Source: an uncultured Collinsella sp.
GTDB taxonomy: Bacteria; Actinomycetota; Coriobacteriia; Coriobacteriales; Coriobacteriaceae
DNA length: 64,000 nucleotides
Reading direction: 5' to 3'
Assembly (NCBI GenBank): GCA_958436995.1
Contig: CAUBMI010000003.1
Span: 1-64,000, forward strand
A program made the translations under genes and the position numbers. Of this stretch, positions 48,478 through 58,055 are shown in pieces (the first letter of the stretch is position 1; every line of letters begins with the position of its first letter). A model generated the notes under the pieces. That model saw only the letters and a list, made by a program, of their open reading frames with translations, searched no databases and was not told the origin of the DNA.

Positions 48478-49383
48478 ATGTCCGATTCCGTTGACACGAC
48501 GGTCGATACGACCTCGTCGCGCGAGCGCATCAAGCGTGCCCTTTCCCATGGCAAGAAGGGCCGCATCAACAAGGACCTGTCCAACAAGATCATGCTTGGC
48601 GTGTTCCGTGCCGCGGCATACATCACCACGCTGGTGCTTGTCGCTATCATTGCCTATGTGGTCATTAACGGCCTGCCGCATATCTCGCTCGACTTTATCT
48701 TCGGTTGGCCCCAGGGCGTCAACGCCGAGGGCGGAATTTGGCCCACGATCGTCTCGACCGTCTATGTGACGGCGCTCGCCATGCTTATCTGCACGCCGAT
48801 CGCTGTGCTGGCAGCCGTCTATCTGGCCGAGTACGCCAAGCAGGGCAAGGTCGTCGAGCTCATTCGCTACGCTGCTGACGCTTTGGCCTCGGTGCCCTCC
48901 ATCGTTATGGGCCTGTTTGGCTACGCCTTGTTTGTCGAGGCTATGGGTCTGGGCCTTTCGATGGTCTCGGCCGCCCTGGCACTCGCGCTCTTGATGCTTC
49001 CCATCGTCATGCGCACCACCGAAGAGGCCATTCGCGCCGTTCCGCGCTATATCCGGTGGGGTGCGTACGGCCTGGGCGCCACCAAGTGGCAGGTCGTCTC
49101 CAAGATCGTGCTTCCTTCTGCCTTTGGCCGTATTGCCACGGGTATCGTCCTCGCCATCGGCCGTGCCATTGGCGAGACCGCGGTGGTGCTCTACACCATG
49201 GGCCAGGCCATCAATCTACCTATTTCGCCGCTCGATTCCGGCCGCCCCATGACGGTTCACCTGTACCTGCTTGCCAACGACGGCATCAACATGAACGCAG
49301 CCTATGGCACCGCGCTCTTGCTGATGGTGATCATTCTGGCCTTCAACCTGTTTGCGCGCTTCCTGTCGCGCAAGCGTCGCTAG
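48478..49383 (+). CDS. pstA: Phosphate ABC transporter permease PstA
   Basis: Second permease subunit, 301 residues with six predicted membrane segments after a ~40-residue cytoplasmic N-terminus. The EAA-type loop AAYGLGATKWQVVSKIVLPSAFGRI-like stretch and ASVPSIVMGLFGYALFV are characteristic. It begins three bases after pstC. Confidence 0.95.
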   Translation: MSDSVDTTVDTTSSRERIKRALSHGKKGRINKDLSNKIMLGVFRAAAYITTLVLVAIIAYVVINGLPHISLDFIFGWPQGVNAEGGIWPTIVSTVYVTALAMLICTPIAVLAAVYLAEYAKQGKVVELIRYAADALASVPSIVMGLFGYALFVEAMGLGLSMVSAALALALLMLPIVMRTTEEAIRAVPRYIRWGAYGLGATKWQVVSKIVLPSAFGRIATGIVLAIGRAIGETAVVLYTMGQAINLPISPLDSGRPMTVHLYLLANDGINMNAAYGTALLLMVIILAFNLFARFLSRKRR

Positions 49384-49395
49384 TTAAGGAGTCCC

Positions 49396-50199
<804 letters not shown>

Positions 50200-50291
50200 T
50201 CGGTGCGACTAGTCCCAATCCGATCGGACCTGGTCCGGTGCGTATTCACTGTGCGGGCGGCATGACCGCACCCAACTGATTGGAGTGAACC

Positions 50292-51149
50292 ATGCGCAAA
50301 CTGTTTTCCCGTCAGCTCATCGAGGCCCGTCACGAGATGCTGAGCATCTACGAGGCCGTCGATCTGGCCCTCCACGATGCCGTTAAGGCCTATGTGACCG
50401 ACGACCGCAAGCTCGCCACCAAGACCAAGAAGCGCACGCTTTCGATTGACGCACGCTGCGCCAACCTGGAGGCCGTCTGCTACAACCTGATTGCCACGCA
50501 GTCGCCGGTCGCCTCCGACTTCCGCCTGCTTCAGACGATCATCTACGTCGACTTTAACCTGCAACGCATGACCGATAAGGTCCGTCAGATCTGCCGTGCC
50601 ACGCGTCATATGATCAAGGCCGACATCTCGCTGCCCAAGGAGCTTGTCGGCACGGTCGAGGCCGAGGCTGAGGCCGTCTACCAGGTGCTGGGCTCTTCGC
50701 TTTCTGCGCTCGTCACCAACGACATGTCCATCATCTGCAACTTGGCCGTCGAGGACGAGCCAGTGCACGCCGCCTACGAGAAGTTCTTCCGCACCTTTAA
50801 CCGTATGGATACGGGCGACTTTATGGACGACGACAGCAACTATGACGACCTGCGCCGCGCCATCATGGTTTCGCGCTACCTCGATCGCATCGCCTCGATT
50901 TCCATCGATGCCGCCTGCCGCCTGACCTTCCTGCTGACTGGTCAGCGCATGAATGCCGGCGATATCGCCCGCACGGACGAGGACGAGCTCGAGAGCATGC
51001 GCGTGCCTTCGGGCGAGGGCGTCATCATGAGGCCCGCCGTCGATGCGCGCTACGTTGCCAAGGTGCCCGTTAACGAGGTCAGCGAGGGACTTCGCTACCT
51101 GCTCGATCATCTTGAGGACGAGGACGATGACGAGGACGACGAGGAGTAA
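50292..51149 (+). CDS. phoU: Phosphate signalling protein PhoU
   Basis: Negative regulator of the Pst/Pho system that forms two three-helix bundles. The 285-residue protein has the repeated PhoU patterns (LALHDAVKAYVTDD, RRDL-type segments such as ISIDAACRLTFLLTG). At 285 residues it is longer than typical PhoU (~220-240) because of a highly acidic end (EDEDDDEDDEE). It closes the pst operon; a terminator follows. Confidence 0.9.
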   Translation: MRKLFSRQLIEARHEMLSIYEAVDLALHDAVKAYVTDDRKLATKTKKRTLSIDARCANLEAVCYNLIATQSPVASDFRLLQTIIYVDFNLQRMTDKVRQICRATRHMIKADISLPKELVGTVEAEAEAVYQVLGSSLSALVTNDMSIICNLAVEDEPVHAAYEKFFRTFNRMDTGDFMDDDSNYDDLRRAIMVSRYLDRIASISIDAACRLTFLLTGQRMNAGDIARTDEDELESMRVPSGEGVIMRPAVDARYVAKVPVNEVSEGLRYLLDHLEDEDDDEDDEE

Positions 51150-51186
51150 GTAATCCCGTTCGTCGAAAGATTGTAAATACCTAAGT

Positions 51187-51222
51187 GAGCGCGGCCTTGC
51201 ACATGCGGGGCCGCGCTCTTGC
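51187..51222 (+). terminator. Terminator of the pst-phoU operon
   Basis: GAGCGCGGCC pairs perfectly with GGCCGCGCTC, followed by TTG. Confidence 0.75.
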
Positions 51223-51268
51223 GTTAGCATGGGACTACTTGTTTGGCCGTCAGCGGAGGCGATTGGCA

Positions 51269-52006
51269 ATGGATAACTATTTGGACTTGATGCGCGCTCG
51301 CCGCGAGCAGATTCTGGAACGTTTTTATGCGGCGCTCGATCGCGCAGGCCGTCCCCACGACGCCGCGAGCCTCATTGCCGTGTCCAAGACCGTTGGTGTC
51401 GATGAGACCGTTGCCGCCATCCAGGCGGGGTATCGCCATTTTGCCGAGAACCGCCCGCAGGAGCTGGTTCGCAAGCTCACGGGTCTGGCGGAGCATCCGG
51501 AGCTGCCCGAGGTGCGCTTCGATATGATCGGCAACCTGCAGACCAATAAGATCAATGCGGTGCTGGGCTCAGCCGAGCTGATTCACTCGGTGGGTTCGCT
51601 GCATCTGGCGCAGGCGATCTCGAGCCGTGCTGTCCGCAAGATTGAGGCAGGCGAGCTCGCCGGCCCCCAGCGTGTGCTCATTGAGGTCAATGTGAGTGGT
51701 GAGGAGTCGAAGGGAGGCTTTTCGCCCGATGAGATTCGCGCCGCCGCGGGTGAGCTTGCGGAACTTGAGGGAATTTGCGTGCAGGGGCTTATGACTATGG
51801 CGCCCCGGGGGAATAAGGATGTGGCACGCCGCACCTTTGCGGGGCTTCGTGAGCTGAGGGATGAGCTGGAGGCGGCGCATCCCGATTTGAACCTGCCTGA
51901 GCTTTCCTGCGGCATGAGCGAGGACTTTGAGCCTGCCCTTGAGGAGGGCTCTACGCTCGTTCGCCTGGGCAGGGTAGTATTTAGCCCGGAGTTTGCAGTA
52001 AAATAA
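51269..52006 (+). CDS. yggS: YggS/ProSC family PLP homeostasis protein
   Basis: PLP-binding protein with an alanine racemase N-terminal fold, involved in PLP and amino acid homeostasis. The 245 residues have the PLP Lys in LIAVSKTVGVDE, HFAENRPQEL, FDMIGNLQTNK, EVNVSGEESKGGF and SCGMSEDFEPAL. GGAGG precedes the ATG; the longer reading from 51185 runs into the upstream hairpin. In many Gram-positive bacteria it sits between ftsZ and sepF, as here apart from the pst insertion. Confidence 0.94.
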   Translation: MDNYLDLMRARREQILERFYAALDRAGRPHDAASLIAVSKTVGVDETVAAIQAGYRHFAENRPQELVRKLTGLAEHPELPEVRFDMIGNLQTNKINAVLGSAELIHSVGSLHLAQAISSRAVRKIEAGELAGPQRVLIEVNVSGEESKGGFSPDEIRAAAGELAELEGICVQGLMTMAPRGNKDVARRTFAGLRELRDELEAAHPDLNLPELSCGMSEDFEPALEEGSTLVRLGRVVFSPEFAVK

Positions 52007-52066
52007 GGCTCTGAAGTGCGCACTGATTATCGGGGCGCCTGCACTAAACCGCGAGAGGACACAACC

Positions 52067-52789
52067 ATGGGCTTCCTTGACGAGATTAAAAATAAGATGC
52101 ACCTGGGCGGCCAGCAGGGTTACGACCAGGGTTATGGCCAGGACGACGACTACGGCTACGATGACGGCTATGACGATAGTTATCAGGGCAACGGCTACAG
52201 CGGTGCTTCGGGCGAGGGCTTCTACACCCAAGACGAGCCGAGCAACGGCCTGCTTGGTCAGACGCGCCGCGGTGAAGCTGAGTCGGTTGCCGTGTATACG
52301 CGCTCCGGTCAGCTGGTCGGCGATGACTCTCGCCATGCCACAACGTATAACCCGCCTTCGCGCTCGCAGGACAGTGTTGCGAGCGGTTATCGTCCTGGTG
52401 CCTATGACACGCCGTCTAGCTACGCCGAGAACACCCGCGCCCGTGCCGCCGCTGCGCCCGCGCCTGCACCGAGCGATGCCTCGGCCTATGCGAGCAATAT
52501 CATCAACGCCACACCGCAGCTGCCGGCCTATGTCCTGCGCCCCGAGAGCTATGACGACGTGGAGACCGTGGTGCGCCGCGTTCGCACCAAGCAGCCTGTC
52601 GCACTGATTTTTGTGGGCGTACGCACCGAAGTTGCCAAGCGCGTCTTGGACTTCTCTTACGGCTTTGCCTGCGGTCTGGGTGCCACGGTCAAGGAGGTGG
52701 GCGACCGCGTGTTCATGGTGCTGCCCGCCGGTTGCGAGGTCAAAGATTCCGATCTCAAGAAGCTTCGTGCGGACGGCTACCTTAAGTAA
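52067..52789 (+). CDS. sepF: Cell division protein SepF
   Basis: FtsZ-binding membrane anchor of the division ring. The 240-residue protein has an N-terminal amphipathic helix (MGFLDEIKNKMHLGG), a Tyr/Gly/Asp-rich disordered linker and the C-terminal SepF domain (VLRPESYDDVETVVRRVRTK, FSYGFACGLGATVKEVGDRVFMV). With ftsA absent from the cluster, SepF is probably the main FtsZ anchor. Its TAA stop is in frame with the following yggT reading. Confidence 0.95.
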   Translation: MGFLDEIKNKMHLGGQQGYDQGYGQDDDYGYDDGYDDSYQGNGYSGASGEGFYTQDEPSNGLLGQTRRGEAESVAVYTRSGQLVGDDSRHATTYNPPSRSQDSVASGYRPGAYDTPSSYAENTRARAAAAPAPAPSDASAYASNIINATPQLPAYVLRPESYDDVETVVRRVRTKQPVALIFVGVRTEVAKRVLDFSYGFACGLGATVKEVGDRVFMVLPAGCEVKDSDLKKLRADGYLK

Positions 52790-52810
52790 AGACAAGACGA
52801 GGAGATTCCC

Positions 52811-53092
52811 ATCAACATCTACACTATCGTCCAGCTGGTCAACACGCTGTTCAACTTCTATTCCACGCTCATTGTCGTCTACTGCTTTATGACGTGGATT
52901 CCCATGAAGCAGGGTGGTTTGCTTCAGGATATTGCCGCGGTGCTTGATAGCGTGTGCGGTCCGTGGCTCAACCTGTTCCGTCGTTTCATCCCGCCGATGG
53001 GCGGTATCGATTTTTCGCCGGTCGTTGCGATTATTGCGTTGCAGTTGGTGCAGAGGCTGGTTCTGCAGCTTCTTATAGGTATACTCGTGTAG
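52811..53092 (+). CDS. yggT: YggT family membrane protein, no canonical start codon
   Basis: A 93-residue reading with two membrane segments (IVQLVNTLFNFYSTLIVVYC and the C-terminal LQLVQRLVLQLLIGILV) and LNLFRRFIPPMGGIDFSPV, the YggT/YlmG signature. The strong site GAGGAG (52799-52804) is followed by ATT at 52805 and ATC at 52811. No ATG, GTG or TTG occurs in frame until an internal ATG that would cut off the first membrane segment. I place the start at ATC 52811. The frame is also that of sepF, one stop codon upstream. YggT is linked to septum and nucleoid organisation. Confidence 0.75.
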   Translation: MNIYTIVQLVNTLFNFYSTLIVVYCFMTWIPMKQGGLLQDIAAVLDSVCGPWLNLFRRFIPPMGGIDFSPVVAIIALQLVQRLVLQLLIGILV

Positions 53093-53153
53093 AACTGACT
53101 TAGTAACTTACGTCGGGCGTGTAGCGCCGAGGCGATGAAAAAGGAGACTTGTT

Positions 53154-53828
53154 ATGGCTATTACCCCTGCAGACATCCAGGCTCAGACTTTCTCTGAGGC
53201 CAAGCGTGGCTACGATCCTGCCGAGGTCGACGTCTTCTTGGAGACGCTGTCCTCTGAGGTTGACGCTATGCTCGCTAAGATCGTCGACCTTAAGGGTCGT
53301 CTGACTGCTACCGAGCAGCAGCTTGCCGATGCGCAGGCTCAGCTTGCCCAGGCTCAGGATGCCCCCGCCCAGGCCGTTCCTGCCGCCCCCGTGGCTGCTC
53401 CCGCCCCTGACTTCTCCGCTCAGGAGCGCCAGATTTCCGCTGCCCTGATCGCTGCCCAGCAGACCGCTGAGACCATCGTCAACGATGCCAATGAGAACGC
53501 TGAGCGTATTCGCAACGAGGCTGACGCCAAGGCCCGCGAGGTTATCCGCCAGGCTCTGACCGAAAAGCAGGCTGAGCTCGAGGAGATCGATCGTCTCAAG
53601 GCTTCTCGTGAGGAGTTCAAGGCCGAGTATCTCAAGCTCATTCAGCACTTCATGGACGATGCCCAGAACTCCTTCCCGGCCGACCTCATGGCCTCCACGC
53701 CGGTCGGTTCTGCCGCTTCTCCTGCGGTGACTGTTCCCGCCGAGCCGCTGCCCGTCGCTGACCCGGTTGTCCCCGTGGCCGATCCCTTCGCCCCGATCGA
53801 CAACTTCGCTGCCGACGACCTGGACTAA
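53154..53828 (+). CDS. divIVA: DivIVA domain protein (Wag31-like)
   Basis: Coiled-coil polar growth and division scaffold. The 224 residues begin with the DivIVA domain ITPADIQAQTFSEAKRGYDPAEVDVFLETL, followed by coiled coil, an Ala/Pro linker (~65-85), a second coiled coil rich in Ala/Glu and a Pro/Val-rich tail ending FAADDLD. AAGGAG precedes the ATG. It closes the division cluster. Confidence 0.93.
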   Translation: MAITPADIQAQTFSEAKRGYDPAEVDVFLETLSSEVDAMLAKIVDLKGRLTATEQQLADAQAQLAQAQDAPAQAVPAAPVAAPAPDFSAQERQISAALIAAQQTAETIVNDANENAERIRNEADAKAREVIRQALTEKQAELEEIDRLKASREEFKAEYLKLIQHFMDDAQNSFPADLMASTPVGSAASPAVTVPAEPLPVADPVVPVADPFAPIDNFAADDLD

Positions 53829-53854
53829 CATTCGGCCTACAATTTAGTGCCTAG

Positions 53855-53886
53855 AAAGGACCCGCAGCTTGCGGGTCCTTTTTTAT
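53855..53886 (+). terminator. Terminator of divIVA
   Basis: AAGGACCCGC pairs with GCGGGTCCTT, followed by a long T run. Confidence 0.9.
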
Positions 53887-53994
53887 GACTGTACCGGGGC
53901 GCGCAACATAAAAAACCGAGCCCTACACATAGTGGCGCAGAACTCGGCGAACCGGTGAGCGGTCAAGGATAGGTTTTAGGGCATGTCCCAAAAT

Positions 53995-54525
53995 CTACTT
54001 GAGGAGGAAGTCGGAGAGGGGAATGGTACGGGCCTCGCGATGCTCGGAATCGGCGATGTGGTCGGCAGGATATCCGCAGACGAGCATGTGATAGGGATAG
54101 ACGCCCTCGGGCAGGTTGAACTGCTCCTGTGCCACCTCGGGCTTAAAATGGCATACCCAACACGTTCCCAGGCCCTGCTCGGTGGCCTCCATCATCATCT
54201 GATCGCACACTATGGACGTATCGATTTCACTGGAATTCATCTGGTCATACGGGCGCACCCAAGCGTCTTCGGTAACGCTACAAATAAGGAAGACAAGCGG
54301 AGCGCCAAAGATAGATCCATCACGAGCAAACCGAGGCTGACAAGCAGCAGCCTTCTCCAACAGCTCAGGCGTATCCAGCACCATCACACGGGCTGGATGA
54401 TTATTACAAGCAGAAGGAGCAATACGCCCAGCCTCAACAATGGCATCCACCACAGCTTGCTCAACAGAACGATTCTCAAACTCGCGACAAGAATACCGAG
54501 ACCGAGCCAGATCCAAATAAGACAT
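53995..54525 (-). CDS. Nitroreductase family protein
   Basis: FMN-dependent oxidoreductase of the nitroreductase superfamily, 176 residues. SYLDLARSRYSCREFENRSV with the FMN-contacting Arg, AGRIAPSACNNHP, and the GLGTCWVCHF stretch near the C-terminus are typical. Substrate unknown. GGAGGG precedes the chosen ATG; the longer reading from 54591 adds an unlikely hydrophobic stretch. It stands alone on the minus strand. Confidence 0.88.
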   Translation of the reverse strand: MSYLDLARSRYSCREFENRSVEQAVVDAIVEAGRIAPSACNNHPARVMVLDTPELLEKAAACQPRFARDGSIFGAPLVFLICSVTEDAWVRPYDQMNSSEIDTSIVCDQMMMEATEQGLGTCWVCHFKPEVAQEQFNLPEGVYPYHMLVCGYPADHIADSEHREARTIPLSDFLLK

Positions 54526-54695
54526 ACAAGCCCTCCAACAATTAAAAATCAAACAAACCCAAAGTAACCCAAACAGTACCCAAAGCAGCAATCAGCCAAA
54601 CGCTCATCAAGGGCCAAAGTGTCCGAACGGGTACCATAGGTCCCTTCAGCCAAACCCCCATCGCGCTACAACTATCAGCCAAAGTTCCCAATGGT

Positions 54696-54803
54696 GGTAC
54701 GTAAGGCGAAGGGCCGGCCACGGTTTACTTTCGAACGACTCTGCAAAGCAGCCGGAGTGAGAAAGCAAACCGTGGCCGGCCCTTCGCCGCCGGGACACGT
54801 ACC
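54696..54803 (-). terminator. Long hairpin after the DUF47/pit operon
   Basis: Perfect 22-bp arms (54705-54726 and 54767-54788), with an outer GGTACGT/ACGTACC pair (54696-54702, 54797-54803) and an inner CTTTC/GAAAG stem. It lies directly after the DUF47 stop on the minus strand. The rest of 54526-54695 shows no gene. Confidence 0.75.
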
Positions 54804-54808
54804 CCCAA

Positions 54809-55432
54809 TTAACTGTTCTTCATGACAATCGAATCCACGACATCGGCCACATTCTCGCAGCAGTCGGCGCAGTACTCCAGGAAGGCGTAGACGTCACGCC
54901 AAGCGATGACCTCGAGCGGATCCTTGCCGTTAACGTGCAGGTTGCGCATGGCGTTGATGTAGAGCTCGTCGGCCTCGGACTCGATGGTGTTGATCTGGAT
55001 GACCAGCTCGCGCAGCGTTTTGGACTTGCGGTAGTTGGGAAGCTCGACCATCAGGTCTTTCATGGCGCGGCAGGCGTCAGTCACCTTGTGGGCGATGACG
55101 ATGGCGTCGGGATGGATGCTCTGAATGTTGGTGAAGTAGACGCGCTGCACGACGCCCTCAATACGGTCGAGCACGGTGTCGAGCGCGCAGCTCATCAGAT
55201 CCAGATCCTCGCGCTCGAGCGGGGTGATAAAGGCGGTGAGCAGGGCGTCTTCGAGCTCGTGGTGCTTCTTGTCTGCCGCATGCTCAATCGCATGCATCTC
55301 CTCGAGCATGTCGTGGATCTGCGCGGGATCAAAGTTCTCAAAAATCTTGATGAGCAACTCTGCGGCCTGGACAGCAAGGTCGGCGCAGGCGACGTAGTTG
55401 TCAAAGTAGAACGAATCGGGTTTCTTTGCCAT
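54809..55432 (-). CDS. DUF47 (PhoU-like) protein
   Basis: PhoU-like helical protein of the DUF47/TIGR00153 family, usually paired with a PiT phosphate transporter and thought to control it. The 207 residues include YFDNYVACADLAVQAAELL, EEMHAIEHAADKKHHELEDAL and PLEREDLDLMSCALDTVLDRIEG, with the Asp/Glu-rich pairs expected to bind metal. AAGGACC precedes the ATG. It follows pit with a 67-base gap on the same strand. Confidence 0.93.
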   Translation of the reverse strand: MAKKPDSFYFDNYVACADLAVQAAELLIKIFENFDPAQIHDMLEEMHAIEHAADKKHHELEDALLTAFITPLEREDLDLMSCALDTVLDRIEGVVQRVYFTNIQSIHPDAIVIAHKVTDACRAMKDLMVELPNYRKSKTLRELVIQINTIESEADELYINAMRNLHVNGKDPLEVIAWRDVYAFLEYCADCCENVADVVDSIVMKNS

Positions 55433-55499
55433 GGGTGGGTCCTTTCGAGGTGAAGACGGGTGGGCGAAGTGTTGCGGTCCAGATGGACGTTCGGTTTGA

Positions 55500-56549
55500 C
55501 TAGAGGAACATCATGAACAGCTTGGCCATGACAAAGCTGATGAGTCCGCAGGCGGGGAAGGTGAAGAACCAGGTGAACATCATGTCCTTGACGACGCCGA
55601 AGTTGATGGCCGAGAGGCGCTTGACGGCACCGACGCCCATGATGGCGCAGGTCTTGATGTGTGTGGAGGACACGGGGATGCCGGTAAGGGTGGCAAGCAG
55701 CAGGTTCGCGGCGCCCGCCAGGTCGGCGGAGAAGCCCTGGTACTTTTCGAGCTTGACCATGCTCTGGCCAACGGACTTGATGATGCGCTCGCCGCCCACG
55801 CTGGTGCCGATGCCCATGGTGGCCGAGCATAGCAGCATAATCCAGATGGGGATGCCGGCATCGCCGACGCTCGTCTGGCCGCTGGCAAAGGCCACGCCTA
55901 AAAAGAGCACGCCGATGAACTTCTGTCCATCCTGCGCGCCGTGCATAAAGCTCATGGCCGCAGCGCTCGCGATCTGAGCGTATTTAAAGAAGACATTGGC
56001 ACGTCGCCTGTTGGCGGCGGCGAAAAGAATCGAGACGAGCTTGCACAGGACCCAGCCCATGACAAAGCCCAGACCGATGGAGAGCGCCAGGCCGTAGATG
56101 ACCTTCATCCACTCGTGGACGTTGACGCTGCTCGCACCGCCGAGGGCGATGGCGGCACCGGTCAGGCCGGCGATAAGGCTGTGGCTTTGCGAGGTGGGGA
56201 TGCCAAAACGCGACGCTGTGGCGCCGTAGACGACGATGGAGAACAGCGCCGCGCACAGACAGGCGAGCGCCATGGTGCTGTTTCCTCCAAAGTCGACAAT
56301 ATGGGAGATGGTGTTGGCGACGCTCGCGTTAAAGTGCGTCATGATGAGCACGCCAAGGAAGTTGAATGCGGCACTCATGAGAATAGCGGCGCGGGCGGGC
56401 ATGCAACGCGTAGTGACGCAGGTCGCGATGGCGTTGGGTGCGTCGGTCCATCCATTGACGAAGATGGCGCCGAGCGCGAGGATCACGGTGACGGCAAGGA
56501 CTGGGTTCGACACAAGTTGGCCGAGGAAGGTTGAGAACGTTACGTCCAT
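55500..56549 (-). CDS. pit: PiT family inorganic phosphate transporter
   Basis: Membrane phosphate symporter, 349 residues with about nine to ten membrane segments. The duplicated PiT signature appears as FVNGWTDAPNAIATCVTTR near the N-terminus and MSFMHGAQDGQKFIGVL in the second half; SQSHSLIAGLTGAAIAL is also typical. It provides a second, low-affinity phosphate route beside PstSCAB. Its ATG has only a weak ribosome site (GAAAG). Confidence 0.94.
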   Translation of the reverse strand: MDVTFSTFLGQLVSNPVLAVTVILALGAIFVNGWTDAPNAIATCVTTRCMPARAAILMSAAFNFLGVLIMTHFNASVANTISHIVDFGGNSTMALACLCAALFSIVVYGATASRFGIPTSQSHSLIAGLTGAAIALGGASSVNVHEWMKVIYGLALSIGLGFVMGWVLCKLVSILFAAANRRRANVFFKYAQIASAAAMSFMHGAQDGQKFIGVLFLGVAFASGQTSVGDAGIPIWIMLLCSATMGIGTSVGGERIIKSVGQSMVKLEKYQGFSADLAGAANLLLATLTGIPVSSTHIKTCAIMGVGAVKRLSAINFGVVKDMMFTWFFTFPACGLISFVMAKLFMMFL

Positions 56550-56579
56550 ATATGGGCTTTCTCGAAGTTTGCAGGCACG

Positions 56580-56613
56580 TTACAGAAACATGATAAATCG
56601 TATCACCTCCTGC
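56580..56613 (-). other. Strong Shine-Dalgarno with four-codon ORF before pit
   Basis: On the minus strand AGGAGGTGATAC, a full complement of the 16S rRNA 3' end, lies eight bases before ATG TTT CTG TAA (56591 to 56580). The pit start is 31 bases further on. It could be a leader peptide or ribosome standby site, or chance. Confidence 0.35.
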
Positions 56614-56799
56614 GGGTTTCTTTACCGAGTTCTGATGGGAGCAGTGAATTTTTTGGCACTAAAAATGAATATTAGCCCTGTTGACCGTGGGTGTTCTTTT
56701 TGCTAACACACCATGAGGACACGTGCGCGCGCCCCAACACCCCAAAACCACAGCCTGTTCGCTTTACAACATGCAAACATGCGTTCGATAATAGGAGAC

Positions 56800-57138
56800 A
56801 TGGAATATCGACAGACAGATGGCAAAACTCGGCGCGTGCACAAGCAGTATGTGGACGTCGTGGCTCGCATCCTCGCGGGCGGACAAGTCGTGCCGGTCAC
56901 CGTCTGCTGGGTCGACGGTCGCTGCTTTACAATTGACGAGATTGTCTCGTCCACGGGCTTTGGCTTAACGGTTCACGGTGTTCGTACGGCAACGTATAAG
57001 GTTCGTTTTGGCGGGCATGCGACCGAGTTGTATCTGGAGGACCAGGCGTGCGGACGGCCGGACGGCTCGCAGGCCCACGTGATGCGTTGGTGGGTCTGGG
57101 CGTTTGACCGCACCCTCGAGGGCGAGCGCCGTAAGTAG
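56800..57138 (+). CDS. Hypothetical protein
   Basis: A 112-residue soluble protein I do not recognise. It is rich in beta-prone segments (VVPVTVCWVDGRCFTIDEIV, GLTVHGVRTATYKVRFGG, TELYLEDQ) and ends with MRWWVWAFDRTLEGERRK. AGGAG precedes the ATG. A longer reading from 56713 has no ribosome site. It lies alone between the divergent pit gene and a Bax-inhibitor gene, with normal codon use. Confidence 0.7.
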   Translation: MEYRQTDGKTRRVHKQYVDVVARILAGGQVVPVTVCWVDGRCFTIDEIVSSTGFGLTVHGVRTATYKVRFGGHATELYLEDQACGRPDGSQAHVMRWWVWAFDRTLEGERRK

Positions 57139-57222
57139 GGACGCACGGCGTTCGGGTACAATGGTAGGAATCTTGTCATCTGCTGCGCCGTCATTCGCGG
57201 CGCTTTTTGAAAGGACGAAACT

Positions 57223-57918
57223 ATGAACGATATCCAGGGCTATCAGAACGGCCCCATCGAGACCGGCGCAAGCCGTGCCAAGGAGATGTCGCCGCGCGCG
57301 TACAATCTCGCCATGTCCGCCCTGATCTTTTTGGGCTTTTGCGCCATGGGCGCCGGCGCCTACTTTACGAGCACCATGGCGTTTGCCCGCATGATGATGA
57401 GCGGCGCCGCTTTGCCGCTGGTCTTTGGCTCGTTTATTTTGACTATCGTCGGCATGGTCATGATGTCGGCCGCCGCGGGCAAGCAGTCTGTGGGCCTGTC
57501 CCTCGTGGGTTACGTGGTCTTTGCGAGCACTTTTGGCCTGACCGCGTCATTTGGCCTTGCCAACTACGACCTGCCCACCATCAACACTGCCTTTATCGCC
57601 ACGGCCGCCATCACCTTTGTCTTTGGCGCTTTGGGCGTGACGTTCCCCAAGTTTTTCCAGCGCGTATATGGCATCGGTTTTGGCATTCTGCTCGCCACTA
57701 TTCTGGTTGAGATCGTGCTGATGTTCATGGGCGTCTCGCAGACCATCACCGATCTGATCGTGATCGTGGTATTCGCCGGTTTTATTGGCTACGACACCTA
57801 TGTGGCCACGACGGTGCCACCCACGCTGCCCAACGCCGTGCTCATGGCGTCCAACCTGTTCGTGGATATCATCAACGTGTTCCTGCGTATCCTGAATATC
57901 CTTGGTCGTCGCGACTAG
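57223..57918 (+). CDS. Bax inhibitor-1/YccA family membrane protein
   Basis: Seven-segment membrane protein of the BI-1/TMBIM family, 231 residues. After a ~30-residue hydrophilic N-terminus the segments run to the end, with GFIGYDTYVATT near residue 190 and the C-terminal NLFVDIINVFLRILNILGRRD motif. Bacterial members leak calcium or interact with FtsH; the role here is unknown. GAAAGGA precedes the ATG. Confidence 0.9.
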   Translation: MNDIQGYQNGPIETGASRAKEMSPRAYNLAMSALIFLGFCAMGAGAYFTSTMAFARMMMSGAALPLVFGSFILTIVGMVMMSAAAGKQSVGLSLVGYVVFASTFGLTASFGLANYDLPTINTAFIATAAITFVFGALGVTFPKFFQRVYGIGFGILLATILVEIVLMFMGVSQTITDLIVIVVFAGFIGYDTYVATTVPPTLPNAVLMASNLFVDIINVFLRILNILGRRD

Positions 57919-57963
57919 CGGCGAGTTGCAGCGGTGCTTGCCGCGTGCGTAAATCAATGCGAA

Positions 57964-57990
57964 AGGCGGTCCTTCGGGGCCGTCTTTTTT
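57964..57990 (+). terminator. Terminator of the Bax inhibitor gene
   Basis: GGCGGTCC-TTCG-GGGCCGTC stem followed by TTTTTT. Confidence 0.8.
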
Positions 57991-58055
57991 GTACGCGGCG
58001 GGGTATCATGGATGGGAAAAGCCGATAGCGGCAGCGACAGGAAAGGTGGCCACGT

